A stretch of DNA of 64,000 bases from Bradyrhizobium japonicum USDA 6. GTDB taxonomy: Bacteria; Pseudomonadota; Alphaproteobacteria; Rhizobiales; Xanthobacteraceae. Under the pieces are notes generated by a model that was not told the DNA's origin, made no database searches, and saw nothing but the letters and a program-made list of their open reading frames with translations. Shown here piece by piece: positions 1 to 13,201 of this stretch. The translations under genes were made by a program, and so were the position numbers. The stretch spans positions 3,636,001-3,700,000 of the forward strand of contig NC_017249.1 in assembly GCF_000284375.1 (NCBI RefSeq), in the 5' to 3' direction. Each line of letters starts with the position of its first letter. Position 1 is the first letter of the stretch.

Positions 1-1
1 G

Positions 2-76
2 ACGCGGCTCCAGATCGCGCAGCACTGGCACGACAAGCATGCGCATCTCGCCGCTGACGCCTTCGAGATCGGGTGA
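2..76 (+). CDS. puuE: C-terminal tail of PuuE-type allantoinase (5'-truncated by window edge)
   Basis: Only the last 24 codons are inside the window. The frame ends with a peptide of the form LQIAQHWHDKHA followed by FEIG and a stop. An IARHW-like C-terminus is typical of the polysaccharide-deacetylase-fold allantoinase PuuE. The stop lies directly upstream of the uraD-uraH fusion, the usual partner of puuE in ureide clusters. The family call is inference from this short tail and the context. Confidence 0.5.
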   Translation, partial: TRLQIAQHWHDKHAHLAADAFEIG

Positions 77-81
77 GGACG

Positions 82-965
82 ATGGCGCAAATCTCGCTCG
101 CCGATCTCAATGCTGCTGATCAGGCCGGCTTTGTCGCGGTCCTTGCCAATGTCGTCGAATATTCACCGTGGATTGCGGAGAAACTTGCCGGGCAGCGGCC
201 GTTCGCCGGTATCAACCAGTTGCACTCAGCGCTGATGGCGGCGATCCAGGCTGCCGAGCCCGACGTGCAGCTCGCGCTGATCCGGGCGCATCCGGACCTT
301 GCCAACAAGACCCAGCGCGCGGCGGGCCTCACGGCGGAATCGACCGACGAGCAGAACAGTGCCGGCCTCGACCGGCTGTCGGAGGCCGAATACGCGGCGT
401 TCGAGCGCGTCAACAACGCCTATCGCGACAGGTTCGGCTTCCCCTATATCGTCTGCGTGCGCCGTCACACCAGGGATTCCGTGCTGCGCGACTTCGAGAC
501 GCGGTTGCGCAATATCGCCAAGACCGAGACGCGGCGCGCGATCGAGGAGATCGGTCGTATCTCCGCGCTGCGGCTCGATCAGCTCGTCGTCGCCGACGAC
601 GCACTGAAGGTGCACGGCCGGCTCTCGACGCATGTGCTCGACAATCACGCCGGAAAGCCTGCAGCCGGCATCCCGGTGGAGCTCGTCGAGCTTGCAAATC
701 TCGGCGAGAGCCGCGTGATCGCGCGCGCCGTCACCAATGCCGATGGCCGCACCGACCAGCCGCTGATCGGCGGCCGTCCGCTGCCGATCGGCCGCTACGA
801 GCTTCGCTTCAGCGTCGCCAAATATTACGCCGAGCGTAACGTGCCGCTGTCAGACCCGCCGTTCCTCGATGAGATCCCGCTGCGCTTTGCGATCAGCGAG
901 CCGGAAAGCCACTACCACGTGCCGCTGCTGGTCACGCCGTGGAGCTACTCGACCTATCGCGGCAG

Positions 966-969
<4 letters not shown>
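82..969 (+). CDS. Bifunctional OHCU decarboxylase / 5-hydroxyisourate hydrolase (UraD-UraH fusion)
   Basis: The 295-aa protein joins the two enzymes that turn 5-hydroxyisourate into S-allantoin. Residues about 5-165 form the OHCU decarboxylase (UraD) domain, with the catalytic-type HPDL motif near residue 70 and a GFPYIVCVRR segment. Residues about 178-295 form the transthyretin-like HIU hydrolase (UraH), opening with LSTHVLD and ending in the diagnostic YRGS. A GTG nine bases upstream is possible, but the ATG follows a GAGG and is preferred. The gene abuts the puuE tail, so both are probably one ureide operon. The 3' end faces the xanthine dehydrogenase gene on the other strand and overlaps it by 4 bp. 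Confidence 0.93.
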
Positions 970-3688
<2,719 letters not shown>

Positions 3689-3692
<4 letters not shown>

Positions 3693-4516
3693 GACGGCGT
3701 TGCCCCGGCGAGTTCGACGCGAATCTCCTCGGCGAGCCTTAGCGTCATATGCTTGCGCCAGAGCGGCTTGCCGTGGATGTCGGTGTGGTACAGATCATCC
3801 GGGATCTGCTGCGCGATCGCGTCGCGAAGCGCGCCCGCGTCCAGAGCCTTGCGAAAGGACAGCTGGATCGGTCGCACCGTCGATGCGGTCACCGACAGCG
3901 TCAGCGTGCCATCGCTATCCAGGCTGCCGATCAGAAGCGCCGCAGAGCGGCCGACCGGGGCCAGCGAGATCTGGCGAAAGGCCGTGCGGCGCTTCAGCGC
4001 GGCAATCGGGATATCGATCTGCCGGATCAGGTCGCCCGGCGTCAGGCGGTTGCGCTGGTTGCCAATGACGAAGTCGACGACGGGCATCTTCTCTTCGCCG
4101 CCGCCGGCCTTCCAGATGGTGCAGACGCCGTCCAGCGCCGACGTGAGCGAGATCATCGGTCCCGCCGGCAGCGACATGCAGAGATTGCCGCCGACGGTTG
4201 CGGTCTTCCAGATCTTGAATGACGCAAGGAAAGCCCGGCAGCACTGGCCGATCAGCGGGGCTGCGAGCCAGTCGGGCGGGCAGGCGAAACCGTCGAGCTG
4301 TGTGATGGTGCAGGTGGCGGAGATGGCGAGATGGGTGTCGGTGATCGTCAGCGCCGGCCATTTCAGGTCAGTGAGATCGATCAGCCGCTTCAGGTGGACC
4401 TGGGGCTCCGAGAACAGCCAGGTGCCGCCCGCGAGCCAAGCATCACCTTCCGCCCAGGCGGGCAGTTGTGCGCGCGTTTGCGGATGGGCCACCGTCGTGA
4501 TGGTATTCAAATCCAT
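3689..4516 (-). CDS. FAD-binding subunit of xanthine dehydrogenase family
   Basis: The 275-aa protein resembles the FAD-binding (CoxM/XdhA-middle) subunit of molybdenum hydroxylases and would pass electrons from the iron-sulfur clusters to NAD+ or another acceptor. Visible motifs are LAGGTWLF near the N-terminus and TVGGNLCMSLPAGP near residue 110, matching the FAD-binding AGGT and TxGGN motifs. The frame is open far upstream on the minus strand, but that extension is antisense to the deaminase. The ATG reading MDLNTITTV is the natural start. It overlaps the next subunit by 4 bp. The region between this start and the divergent deaminase (about 150 bp) probably holds both promoters. Confidence 0.88.
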
Positions 4517-4666
4517 GGCTGCGCCAAAGCTTTCGCCCGTGAATCGTACAGATGAGTCTTGCAAGACCGGAGCCAAGTCGCAACAAGCAAGTCGTAGCAT
4601 GAAGGTGATCGGGCCGGGGGCCGCCTTGCCGGCCTTGTCATCAGCGGATGTGAGGAGACCACGATC

Positions 4667-6016
4667 ATGAGCGACGCAAAGCCGATCTGGATCAGGGATC
4701 CCCTCGCCATCCTCGCCGACGGCGCCGAGCGCGGGATCGTGGTGAGGGATCGCCGGATTGTCGAGCTCGTGCCGGCCGGCGGCAGGCCTGCGACGGCGGA
4801 TGTCGCGGTGTTCGACGCAAGCGGGCATGTCGTGCTGCCGGGCCTGATCAACACGCATCATCATTTCTACCAGACGCTGACGCGGGCGCTGCCGGCGGCG
4901 ATGGACCGCGAGCTGTTTCCCTGGCTCCAGGCGCTCTATCCGGTATGGGCGAGGATGACGCCGGAATCGCTCGAGCTCGGCGTCACCGTGGCGATGTCCG
5001 AACTCCTGCTCTCGGGCTGCACCACCACAACGGATCACCACTATGTGTTCCCGGCGGGGCTCGAGGAGTCCGTCGATATCGAGGTCGGGGTCGCAAAACG
5101 GCTCGGTGTCCGGGTGCTGTTCACGCGCGGCTCGATGAACCTGTCGCAGCGCGACGGCGGCCTGCCGCCTGACAGCGTCGTACAGGACGAGGACACCATC
5201 CTCGCCGACAGCGCGCGGGTGGTTGCAAAGCATCACCAGCGTGGCGCGGATGCGATGGTGCAGATTGCGCTGGCGCCATGTTCGCCGTTCTCGGTCACGA
5301 CGTCCCTGATGCGCGCCACCGCCGATCTCGCCGACAGGCTCGACGTTCGCCTGCACACCCATCTCGCCGAGACCGAGGACGAGAACAAATTCTGCCAGCA
5401 GATGTATGGCTGCCGTCCGCTCGACTATCTCGAGCAATGCGGCTGGCTCAATGCGCGGACCTGGCTCGCTCACGGCATCTTTTTCAACGCCGACGAGATG
5501 AAGCGGCTCGGCAAGGCCAAAACCACCATCAGCCATTGCGCATGCAGCAATCAGATTCTGGCGTCGGGCTGCTGCCCGGTGTGCGAGATGGAGGAGGCCG
5601 GTGTCGGCATCGGCATCGGCGTCGACGGCTCGGCCTCGAACGACGGATCGAATTTGATGCAGGAGGTACGGGCGGCGTTCCTGCTGCAGCGGGCGCGCTA
5701 CGGGGTGGCCAAGATCAGCCACAAGGATGCGCTGCGCTGGGCGACCAAGGGCTCGGCGGCCTGTGTCGGCCGGCCGGAGCTGGGCGAGATCGCCATCGGC
5801 AAGGCCGCCGATCTCGCCCTGTTCAAGCTCGACGAGCTACGCTTCTCCGGTCACGGCGATCCGCTGGCCGCGCTGGTGCTGTGCGGGGCGCATCGGGCCG
5901 ACCGGGTGATGGTGGCGGGACAATGGGCCGTGATCGACGGCGCGATCCCGGGACTGGATGTTCCCGATCTCATCCGCCGCCACGGTTCCGCGGCGCGGGC
6001 GATGCAGGCGGGATAA
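4667..6016 (+). CDS. 8-oxoguanine deaminase / guanine-deaminase-like amidohydrolase
   Basis: The 449-aa protein is of the cytosine/guanine deaminase-like metallo-dependent hydrolase family (ATZ/TRZ, COG0402). It shows the metal-binding NTHHHFYQTLTR near residue 65, HTHLAETEDE in the middle, a His in AHGIFF, and a VDGSASNDGSN segment with the Asp ligand. The phrase ASGCCPVCEMEEAG resembles the LASG..PVREM region of characterised 8-oxoguanine deaminases. It would release ammonia from an oxidised or normal purine. A GAGGAG lies 11 bases before the ATG. It diverges from the XDH genes, so it shares their control region and pathway. Confidence 0.85.
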   Translation: MSDAKPIWIRDPLAILADGAERGIVVRDRRIVELVPAGGRPATADVAVFDASGHVVLPGLINTHHHFYQTLTRALPAAMDRELFPWLQALYPVWARMTPESLELGVTVAMSELLLSGCTTTTDHHYVFPAGLEESVDIEVGVAKRLGVRVLFTRGSMNLSQRDGGLPPDSVVQDEDTILADSARVVAKHHQRGADAMVQIALAPCSPFSVTTSLMRATADLADRLDVRLHTHLAETEDENKFCQQMYGCRPLDYLEQCGWLNARTWLAHGIFFNADEMKRLGKAKTTISHCACSNQILASGCCPVCEMEEAGVGIGIGVDGSASNDGSNLMQEVRAAFLLQRARYGVAKISHKDALRWATKGSAACVGRPELGEIAIGKAADLALFKLDELRFSGHGDPLAALVLCGAHRADRVMVAGQWAVIDGAIPGLDVPDLIRRHGSAARAMQAG

Positions 6017-6033
6017 TCCGGGCAAAAAAGAAA

Positions 6034-6076
6034 GAGGGGGCGACCACAAGTGCCGGGTGCTTCTGGCCACCCCCTC
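6034..6076 (-). terminator. Terminator-like hairpin between convergent genes
   Basis: On the minus strand a stem with 7-bp arms (GGAGGGG side and CCCCCTC side) is followed by a T-rich run TTTCTTTTTT. It sits about 50 bases past the stop of the BMP binding-protein gene and is placed to end that operon. A second small GC-rich hairpin (CTCCTCCGGGAGGAG) lies beside it at about 6082-6096. Confidence 0.6.
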
Positions 6077-6125
6077 CGAACCTCCTCCGGGAGGAGCAGG
6101 TGATTAAGGCAATGCAAGAAGCGTG

Positions 6126-7205
6126 CTACTTGCCCGGAAGCTTGTCGTCGATGCCCTTGACGTAGAAATTCATGCCGAGGATCTGGCCGTCATCGAGGTG
6201 ATCGCCACCTTTGCACTCGACCGGCTTTCCGTCCTGCCCAACGACCGGGCACTTGAACGGATGCAGCTTGCCCGCTGTGATCGCGGCCTGGGCATCCTCG
6301 GCCATCTTCTTCACGTCGTCGGGCATGTTGGTGTAGGGCGCCATCGCGAACATATGGCTGTCGAGGCCGCCCCAGGTGTCCTCGGACTTCCAGGTGCCGG
6401 CGAGCTCGGCCTTGACGCGCTCGATGTAGTAAGGGCCCCAGGTGTCCAGGATCGAGGTGAGCTGGGTCTTAGGCCCGAACTTGATCATCTCGGAATCCTG
6501 GCCGAAGGCGAGCTTGCCGCGTTCGCTGGCAATCTGCATCGCCGCCGGCGAATCCGTGTGCTGCATGATGACGTCGGCGCCCTGGTCGATCAGCGCCTTG
6601 GCGGCGTCGGCCTCCTTGCCCGGGTCGAACCAGGTGTTGGCCCAGATGATCTTGACCTTGATGTTCGGGTTGATGGTCTGCGCCGCCAGGATCGTCGCGT
6701 TGATGCCGGAGACGACCTCCGGAATCGGGAACGAGCCGATATAGCCGAGCACCCCGGACTTCGACATCTTGGCCGCGATCAGGCCCTGGATGTAGCGGCC
6801 CTGCCACCATTTGGCCGAGTAGGTCGACATGTTCGGGTTGCGCTTGTAGCCGGTGGCGTGCTCGAAATGCACGTTCGGATATTTCTTGGCGACCTTCAGT
6901 GTCGGGTCCATGTAGCCGAACGAGGTCGTGAAGATCAGCTTGTTGCCGGCGCGGACGAGCTGCTCGATGGAGCGCTCGGCGTCGGGACCTTCGGGCACGT
7001 TCTCGAGATAGGTGGTCTCGATCTTGTCGCCCAGCTCCTTCACCAGGGCCTGGCGCGCGAGGTCGTGCTGGTAGGTCCAGCCCAAGTCTCCGATCGGACC
7101 CAGATAGATGAAGCCGACTTTCAGCTTGTCGGCGGCGGAGGCTGCGCTGACGCTTCCGGCAAGCAAGAGCCCGGCAGCCAGCGCAAGAAGTGATTTCCTC
7201 ATCAT
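6126..7205 (-). CDS. BMP-family (PnrA/NupN-like) ABC transporter substrate-binding protein
   Basis: The 359-aa protein starts with a Sec signal peptide (MRKSLL, hydrophobic core, SAASAADKL cleavage region). The mature part begins KVGFIYLGPIGDLGWTYQ, the standard opening of BMP/Med/PnrA proteins that bind nucleosides or purines. Tandem ATGs exist; a GGAG is 4 bases before the first and 7 before the second. It is the last gene of an operon of ATPase, permease, permease and binding protein, separated by about 74 bp from the permease. The purine-catabolic surroundings suggest a purine nucleoside or base as ligand. Confidence 0.9.
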   Translation of the reverse strand: MMRKSLLALAAGLLLAGSVSAASAADKLKVGFIYLGPIGDLGWTYQHDLARQALVKELGDKIETTYLENVPEGPDAERSIEQLVRAGNKLIFTTSFGYMDPTLKVAKKYPNVHFEHATGYKRNPNMSTYSAKWWQGRYIQGLIAAKMSKSGVLGYIGSFPIPEVVSGINATILAAQTINPNIKVKIIWANTWFDPGKEADAAKALIDQGADVIMQHTDSPAAMQIASERGKLAFGQDSEMIKFGPKTQLTSILDTWGPYYIERVKAELAGTWKSEDTWGGLDSHMFAMAPYTNMPDDVKKMAEDAQAAITAGKLHPFKCPVVGQDGKPVECKGGDHLDDGQILGMNFYVKGIDDKLPGK

Positions 7206-7279
7206 CAATCTCCAAACATCAGGGGACAGCCACGATCCGCAACGTACGCGCCCCATCGCGCACGCCGCGGAAATGAAAT

Positions 7280-8197
7280 TCAGCGGTCGGGCACGAACAC
7301 GGTGCCGAGCGCGGCCGGCGCGGTCGACCCGCCGGTGCGCGCGCGGGAGAGCAGGACCAGGACGATGACGGTTGCGAGGTAAGGCAGCGCCGACATGAAT
7401 TGCGAGGGAATGCCGATGCCCCAGCCTTGCGCATGCAGCTGCAGGATCGTCACCGCGCCGAACAGATAGGCGCCGACCACGAGCCGGCCCGGCCGCCAGG
7501 ACGAAAACACGACCAGCGCCAGCGCGATCCAGCCGCGGCCCGCGGTCATGCCGGGAATGAAGAACGGCGTATAGGCGAGCGGCAAATAGGCGCCGGCGAG
7601 GCCTGCGCAGGCGCCGCCGAACATCACGGCGAAGGTGCGAATGCGCAGCACGGGGTAGCCGAGCGCATGCGCGGAGACATGATTGTCGCCGCAGGCGCGG
7701 AGGATCAAACCCGCCCGCGTGCGATACAGGAACCACCAGACGCCGATGACGAGTGCGATGGAGAAATAGACGAAGGCGTCCTCGCCGAACAGCACCCGGC
7801 CAATCAGCGGCATGTCCGTGAGGCCGGGAATGGCGAGGTGCATCGCGGGCGTGATGCGCTCGCCGACGAAGCCCGCGCCGATCAGGCCGGACAGGCCGAC
7901 GCCGAGGATGGTCAGCGCGAGACCCGTTGCAACCTGGTTGACAGCGAGGCCGAGTGCCATCAGCGCGAACACCAGCGACATCAGCGCGCCCGCGACGATG
8001 CCGAACAGTGCGCCGATGAAGATCGAGCCGGTGAGCCACGCACCCGCAAAGCCGCAGGCCGCGCCGACGATCATCATGCCCTCGACGCCGAGATTGAGCA
8101 CGCCGGAGCGCTCGGTCACGAGCTCACCGGTCGCCGCGATCAGGAGCGGCGTCGATGCGGCGAGTACCGCGAGGATGATGGCTTCAACCAGTTCCAC
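7280..8197 (-). CDS. BMP-type ABC transporter permease (NupQ-like)
   Basis: The 305-aa polytopic membrane protein of the BPD_transp_2 family carries LVTERSGVLNLGVEGMM near the N-terminus, the hallmark of the short permease of nucleoside transporters, and about eight to nine hydrophobic segments. It overlaps the upstream permease gene by 14 bp, so translation is probably coupled. It forms the membrane channel with the NupP-like partner. Confidence 0.88.
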   Translation of the reverse strand: MELVEAIILAVLAASTPLLIAATGELVTERSGVLNLGVEGMMIVGAACGFAGAWLTGSIFIGALFGIVAGALMSLVFALMALGLAVNQVATGLALTILGVGLSGLIGAGFVGERITPAMHLAIPGLTDMPLIGRVLFGEDAFVYFSIALVIGVWWFLYRTRAGLILRACGDNHVSAHALGYPVLRIRTFAVMFGGACAGLAGAYLPLAYTPFFIPGMTAGRGWIALALVVFSSWRPGRLVVGAYLFGAVTILQLHAQGWGIGIPSQFMSALPYLATVIVLVLLSRARTGGSTAPAALGTVFVPDR

Positions 8198-9258
8198 GGG
8201 CCACCTGTCGGTTCGGGAAAATCAGCTTGAAGCGGTAGAGAATGAGCGAATCGCAGGCGAGGACGTAGAACAACAGAATTCCCTGGAAGACCTTGGTGAC
8301 GTCCAACGGGATCTTCATCGCGATCTGCGCCTGCTCGCCGCCGATAAAGGTCAATGCGAGAAAAAGGCCAGCAATCAATATTCCAAGCGGGTTCAGCCGG
8401 CCGAGGAAGGCGACGATGATCGCGGTGAAGCCGTAGCCGGGCGAGATGCCGGGCTGAAGATGCCCGACCGGACCCGCGACCTCGATGATGCCGGCAAGGC
8501 CTGCGAGCGCGCCTGACACCGCGAAGGTCAGGATGATCAGCTGGTTGGCGTTGAAGCCGCCGAACCGGGCCGCGCGGGGCGCCGCGCCGACCACGCGGAT
8601 CTCGAAGCCCTTGATGGTGCGTCCGAGCAGGATCGCGGCTGCTGCGACGACGAGCAGGGCGATGATCGAGCCGAGATGCAGCCGGCCACCTTCGATCAGC
8701 AGCGGGACTGTCGCCACCGGATCGAATTCCGCCGTCGTCGGGAAGTTGAAGCCATGCGGATCGCGCCAGGGGCCGCGCACGAGATAGTCGAGGAAGAGGT
8801 CGGCGACATAGACCAGCATCAGGCTGGTCAGGATTTCGCTGGCGCCGAACTTTACCTTGCAGATCGCCGGGATCAGCGCATAGAGCGCGCCTGCCGCGGC
8901 GGCGAGCACGAGCATCGCCGGCAGCACCCAGGCCCCGGCATCGGTGCCCTGCGTCTTCACCGCGATCCAGCTTCCGGCGACCGCGCCGATCAGGAATTGG
9001 CCCTCGGCGCCGATGTTCCAGGCATTGGCGAGATAGCAGAGCGAGAGCCCGATCGCGATCATCACCAGCGGCGTCGCCTTCACCGCGATCTCCTGTAGCG
9101 AATAGCCATCGGTCAAAGGCGCGATGAAATAGGCATGCAGAGCGAGGAGCGGATTCTTGCCGAGGATCGCGAACAGGATGATCATGGTCGCGATCGTGAG
9201 GCCGATCGCGATCAGCGGCGAGACCAGCGCGATCGTGTTGGAACGCTCGACGCGCTTC

Positions 9259-9275
<17 letters not shown>
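8184..9275 (-). CDS. BMP-type ABC transporter permease (NupP-like)
   Basis: The 363-aa BPD_transp_2 permease has a long N-terminal cytoplasmic/first TM part (VSPLIAIGLTIATMIILFAILG) and the family segment YLANAWNIGAEGQFLIGAV. It overlaps both neighbours (17 bp with the ATPase gene upstream, 14 bp with the second permease downstream). Together the two permeases form the heteromeric channel of the first transporter in the window. Confidence 0.88.
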
Positions 9276-10848
<1,573 letters not shown>

Positions 10849-11403
10849 GGGGTGAAGTGCCTCAATTGTGGGCTAGTTTGAACCGTCGCGTAAGATGTGA
10901 AAAAGCGTCATCCCTTGCTCAACGCTTCGGCAGGCGGTCTGTGTCGCGAGTCGCGACCCTTGTCAGTCGATGATCGTCTCCAACCGACATTCGGGAGAGC
11001 CATTGCGGCGGCCTCCTGCGAGAGACGCTGTTGCAAATTTGTGACGGCTCAAACCAAATCGGAACCCGCTGTGCAGGCCTGACCTGAAGTTGAGCAAAGT
11101 GGCGCCGGCGCGCGTATGCAATTCCCGACCAGGCCAACGGTCGCGGTCGTCGATTGTGTCTGCATTCTTGCGCCGCCACAAAAGACAAATGAAATCAAAC
11201 GGGGATATTCGGCATCGCGTCACCGCACGCACGCAACAGCGAAACGGAAAAAATCCTCGAATTCCCCGGTTGAAAGGCCGCCTCCTGCCGAAACAAGCGG
11301 CATGCCTTGAAAGAAGTTGAGGCTTCTCACTCCGGGAGATCGGCGCAAGTGTCGCACCCAAGGGGCGTTCATTTTTACGTGTCCAAACTTGGGGGTATTC
11401 AGG
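10849..11403. other. Intergenic region between divergent ABC operon and outer-membrane gene
   Basis: About 555 bases without a convincing gene. Short ORFs on both strands lack ribosome sites and family features. The region must carry promoters for the ATPase operon on the minus strand and for the Tsx-like gene on the plus strand. I see no clear operator or riboswitch. Confidence 0.5.
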
Positions 11404-12513
11404 ATGTCGTTTCGTTTCAAGGCAATCGCAGCCGCGGCGCTGTCGATTGCTGCACTCGCTATCAGTGGGCTGGCTCAGGCAGCGGACCTGCCGGTCAAGG
11501 CTGCCAAGAAGGCGGCGGATGTCCCGTTCTTCCTGGTGATCGACAACCGCGTCACGTTCTCCTGGATGCCCAAGGGCACGGACCCCGGCATGTGGAGTGT
11601 CCGCCCCGACGGCAGCATCAACGGCACCACCGCCAAGCAGGTCTACTCCTTCACCCATTTCGATCTCTGGGCCTACGGCACCAACTTCTTCACCATCTCG
11701 ATGTTCAAGTCGGGCAAGAACGATCCGGCCTCGCCCTGTATTGCACCCGGACTGTCTGCCTCCTTCGGTGCCGCCGACTGCGCCGGCGCCACCGAGATCT
11801 ACGGCCTGTTCCGTTCGACCTTCGGCTGGAACCAGCTCTTCAACACCAAGGCCTTCACTATGGGGCCGCTGCAGGACATTTCGTTCGAAGTCGGCATGGA
11901 CGGCAACAGCGAGAACACCTTCCTCGCGCCTGCCAAGCGCGACGTCGTCGCCGGTCTGCAGTTCGCCTTCGACCTTCCCTACAAGGGCTACATCAACGTT
12001 GCGCCCTTGATGTACTGGGAGTTCTCCAACCACAACGCCTTCACCCAGTGCGGCGGCGGTTTTGCTGGCCCCCTCCCGGGTGTGAGCTGTAACTCCGATG
12101 GCAATGTCAGCTACAACCCGACCTGGGCCGTCGAAATCAACTACTACATGGACCTGGGCTTCCTGCCGCCGAACATGCAGTTCTGGTCGATCAGCGGCCG
12201 CGCCGGCTGGTACGGTGCGAAGGGTGACTCCAACGGCCTGCCTGCTCTCTCTGGTCCAGGCCGGTTCTCGACCGCCTCCAAGGCCGAGCTGAACAGCGAA
12301 CCGATCCGCCTGACCTTCGATGCCTCGAAGGCGGTCTTGGGTGACAAGTATTCGCACTTCGTCGACCTCTGGGTTTCCTATCGCTACTGGCAGAACAAGT
12401 TCGGCCTCGACCACAACGCCATGCCCGGCGTCTGCACCGTCGCAGCGACCGGCCAGAGCACCAAGAGCTGCACCGAATCCACGGTTTACGGCGGCATCAC
12501 TGTGAAGTTCTGA
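11404..12513 (+). CDS. Outer-membrane beta-barrel protein, Tsx-like nucleoside channel candidate
   Basis: The 369-aa protein has a signal peptide (MSFRFKAIAAAALSIAALA..LAQAADLP) and a mature part rich in aromatic residues alternating with polar ones. It ends in a C-terminal Phe (YGGITVKF), as expected of a BAM-assembled barrel. Segments such as FTHFDLWAYGTNFFTISMF and FVDLWVSYRYWQNKFG resemble the Tsx nucleoside-channel family. The start is the ATG after a TTGGGGG..CAGG region. It lies between two nucleoside-type ABC systems, so a role as the outer-membrane entry for nucleosides or purines is likely but inferred. Confidence 0.72.
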   Translation: MSFRFKAIAAAALSIAALAISGLAQAADLPVKAAKKAADVPFFLVIDNRVTFSWMPKGTDPGMWSVRPDGSINGTTAKQVYSFTHFDLWAYGTNFFTISMFKSGKNDPASPCIAPGLSASFGAADCAGATEIYGLFRSTFGWNQLFNTKAFTMGPLQDISFEVGMDGNSENTFLAPAKRDVVAGLQFAFDLPYKGYINVAPLMYWEFSNHNAFTQCGGGFAGPLPGVSCNSDGNVSYNPTWAVEINYYMDLGFLPPNMQFWSISGRAGWYGAKGDSNGLPALSGPGRFSTASKAELNSEPIRLTFDASKAVLGDKYSHFVDLWVSYRYWQNKFGLDHNAMPGVCTVAATGQSTKSCTESTVYGGITVKF

Positions 12514-12590
12514 TCGGCTGGGGGTCTTCAGGTTAGGATGGCGTTGCGCAGAGATGCGCGGCGCTGTTCTGCTTTTTGAAGCGCTAGAAT

Positions 12591-12681
12591 CGTAGGGTGG
12601 GCAAAGGCGCAAAGCGCCGTGCCCACCATCTTTCCAAGTGATTGGCTATTGGTGGGCACGCTTCGCTTTGCCCACCCTACG
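12591..12681. repeat. Intergenic palindromic repeat (GTAGGGTGGGCAAAG family)
   Basis: Two inverted arms of about 32-38 bases begin and end with CGTAGGGTGGGCAAAG / CTTTGCCCACCCTACG and meet around a 20-base loop. The left arm has its own inner hairpin (AGGCGCAAAGCGCC). I recognise this as a recurrent intergenic palindrome of Bradyrhizobium-type genomes. It may fold as RNA and separate the two convergent genes. Confidence 0.8.
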
Positions 12682-12702
12682 AAGCCGAGTGTGTGGCGGC
12701 GC

Positions 12703-13188
12703 CTACTGCGTCCACACGCCGTCGTGCAGCGCTTCGGCCTCGTCCTCGAGCAGCGGCCCCACAACCTCCGTCGGCCGCTGGCCGCTGGCAAACACCTCAC
12801 GGCACGGCAAGTCCAGCGTGGGGTTCTCCGGATGGTTGCCGGTGACGCCGCGCAGGCGATGCTCGCTGAGGCCGTAGACCACGCGGCCGATGCCGGCCCA
12901 GTAGATCGCGCCGGCACACATCGCGCAGGGCTCTGCGGAGGAATAGAGCGTGGCCTTCGCCAGCACCTCGCGGTCGAGCCTACGGCAGGCTTGCGTGGCC
13001 GCGAGGCGCTCGGCATGCGCAGTGCCGTCGTGGTCGGGCATGTAGCCGTTCTCGGTCTCGATCAGCACCTTGCCATCGGCATCGACGACGACGCAGCCGA
13101 ACGGATGGTTGCCATGGGTGAGGGAGCGGCGCGCGACCGTGAAGGACAGGCGGAGGAAGTGCTCGTCGCGCTCGGATCCGCCGCTCAT
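12703..13188 (-). CDS. Nucleoside deaminase, guanine-deaminase-like (CDA fold)
   Basis: The 161-aa cytidine-deaminase-fold zinc enzyme shows the HAE motif (GTAHAERLA) near residue 57 and PCAMCAGA near residue 87, which together make the zinc site and general-base Glu. Similar small enzymes include Bacillus GuaD and tRNA adenosine deaminases; TLYSSAEPCAMCAGAIYWAGIGRVVYG favours the guanine deaminase branch. It starts 13 bp after the ATPase gene and ends the second transporter operon, so it probably deaminates an imported purine. Confidence 0.85.
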   Translation of the reverse strand: MSGGSERDEHFLRLSFTVARRSLTHGNHPFGCVVVDADGKVLIETENGYMPDHDGTAHAERLAATQACRRLDREVLAKATLYSSAEPCAMCAGAIYWAGIGRVVYGLSEHRLRGVTGNHPENPTLDLPCREVFASGQRPTEVVGPLLEDEAEALHDGVWTQ

Positions 13189-13201
13189 CGCTCGTCCCTG
13201 G

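Noticed and set aside
6123..7193. 356-aa plus-strand ORF over the BMP binding-protein gene
   Set aside because: Antisense shadow with low-complexity composition.
10963..12612. 549-aa minus-strand ORF over the Tsx-like gene
   Set aside because: Covers an intergenic region and a well-supported plus-strand gene; no domain is seen.
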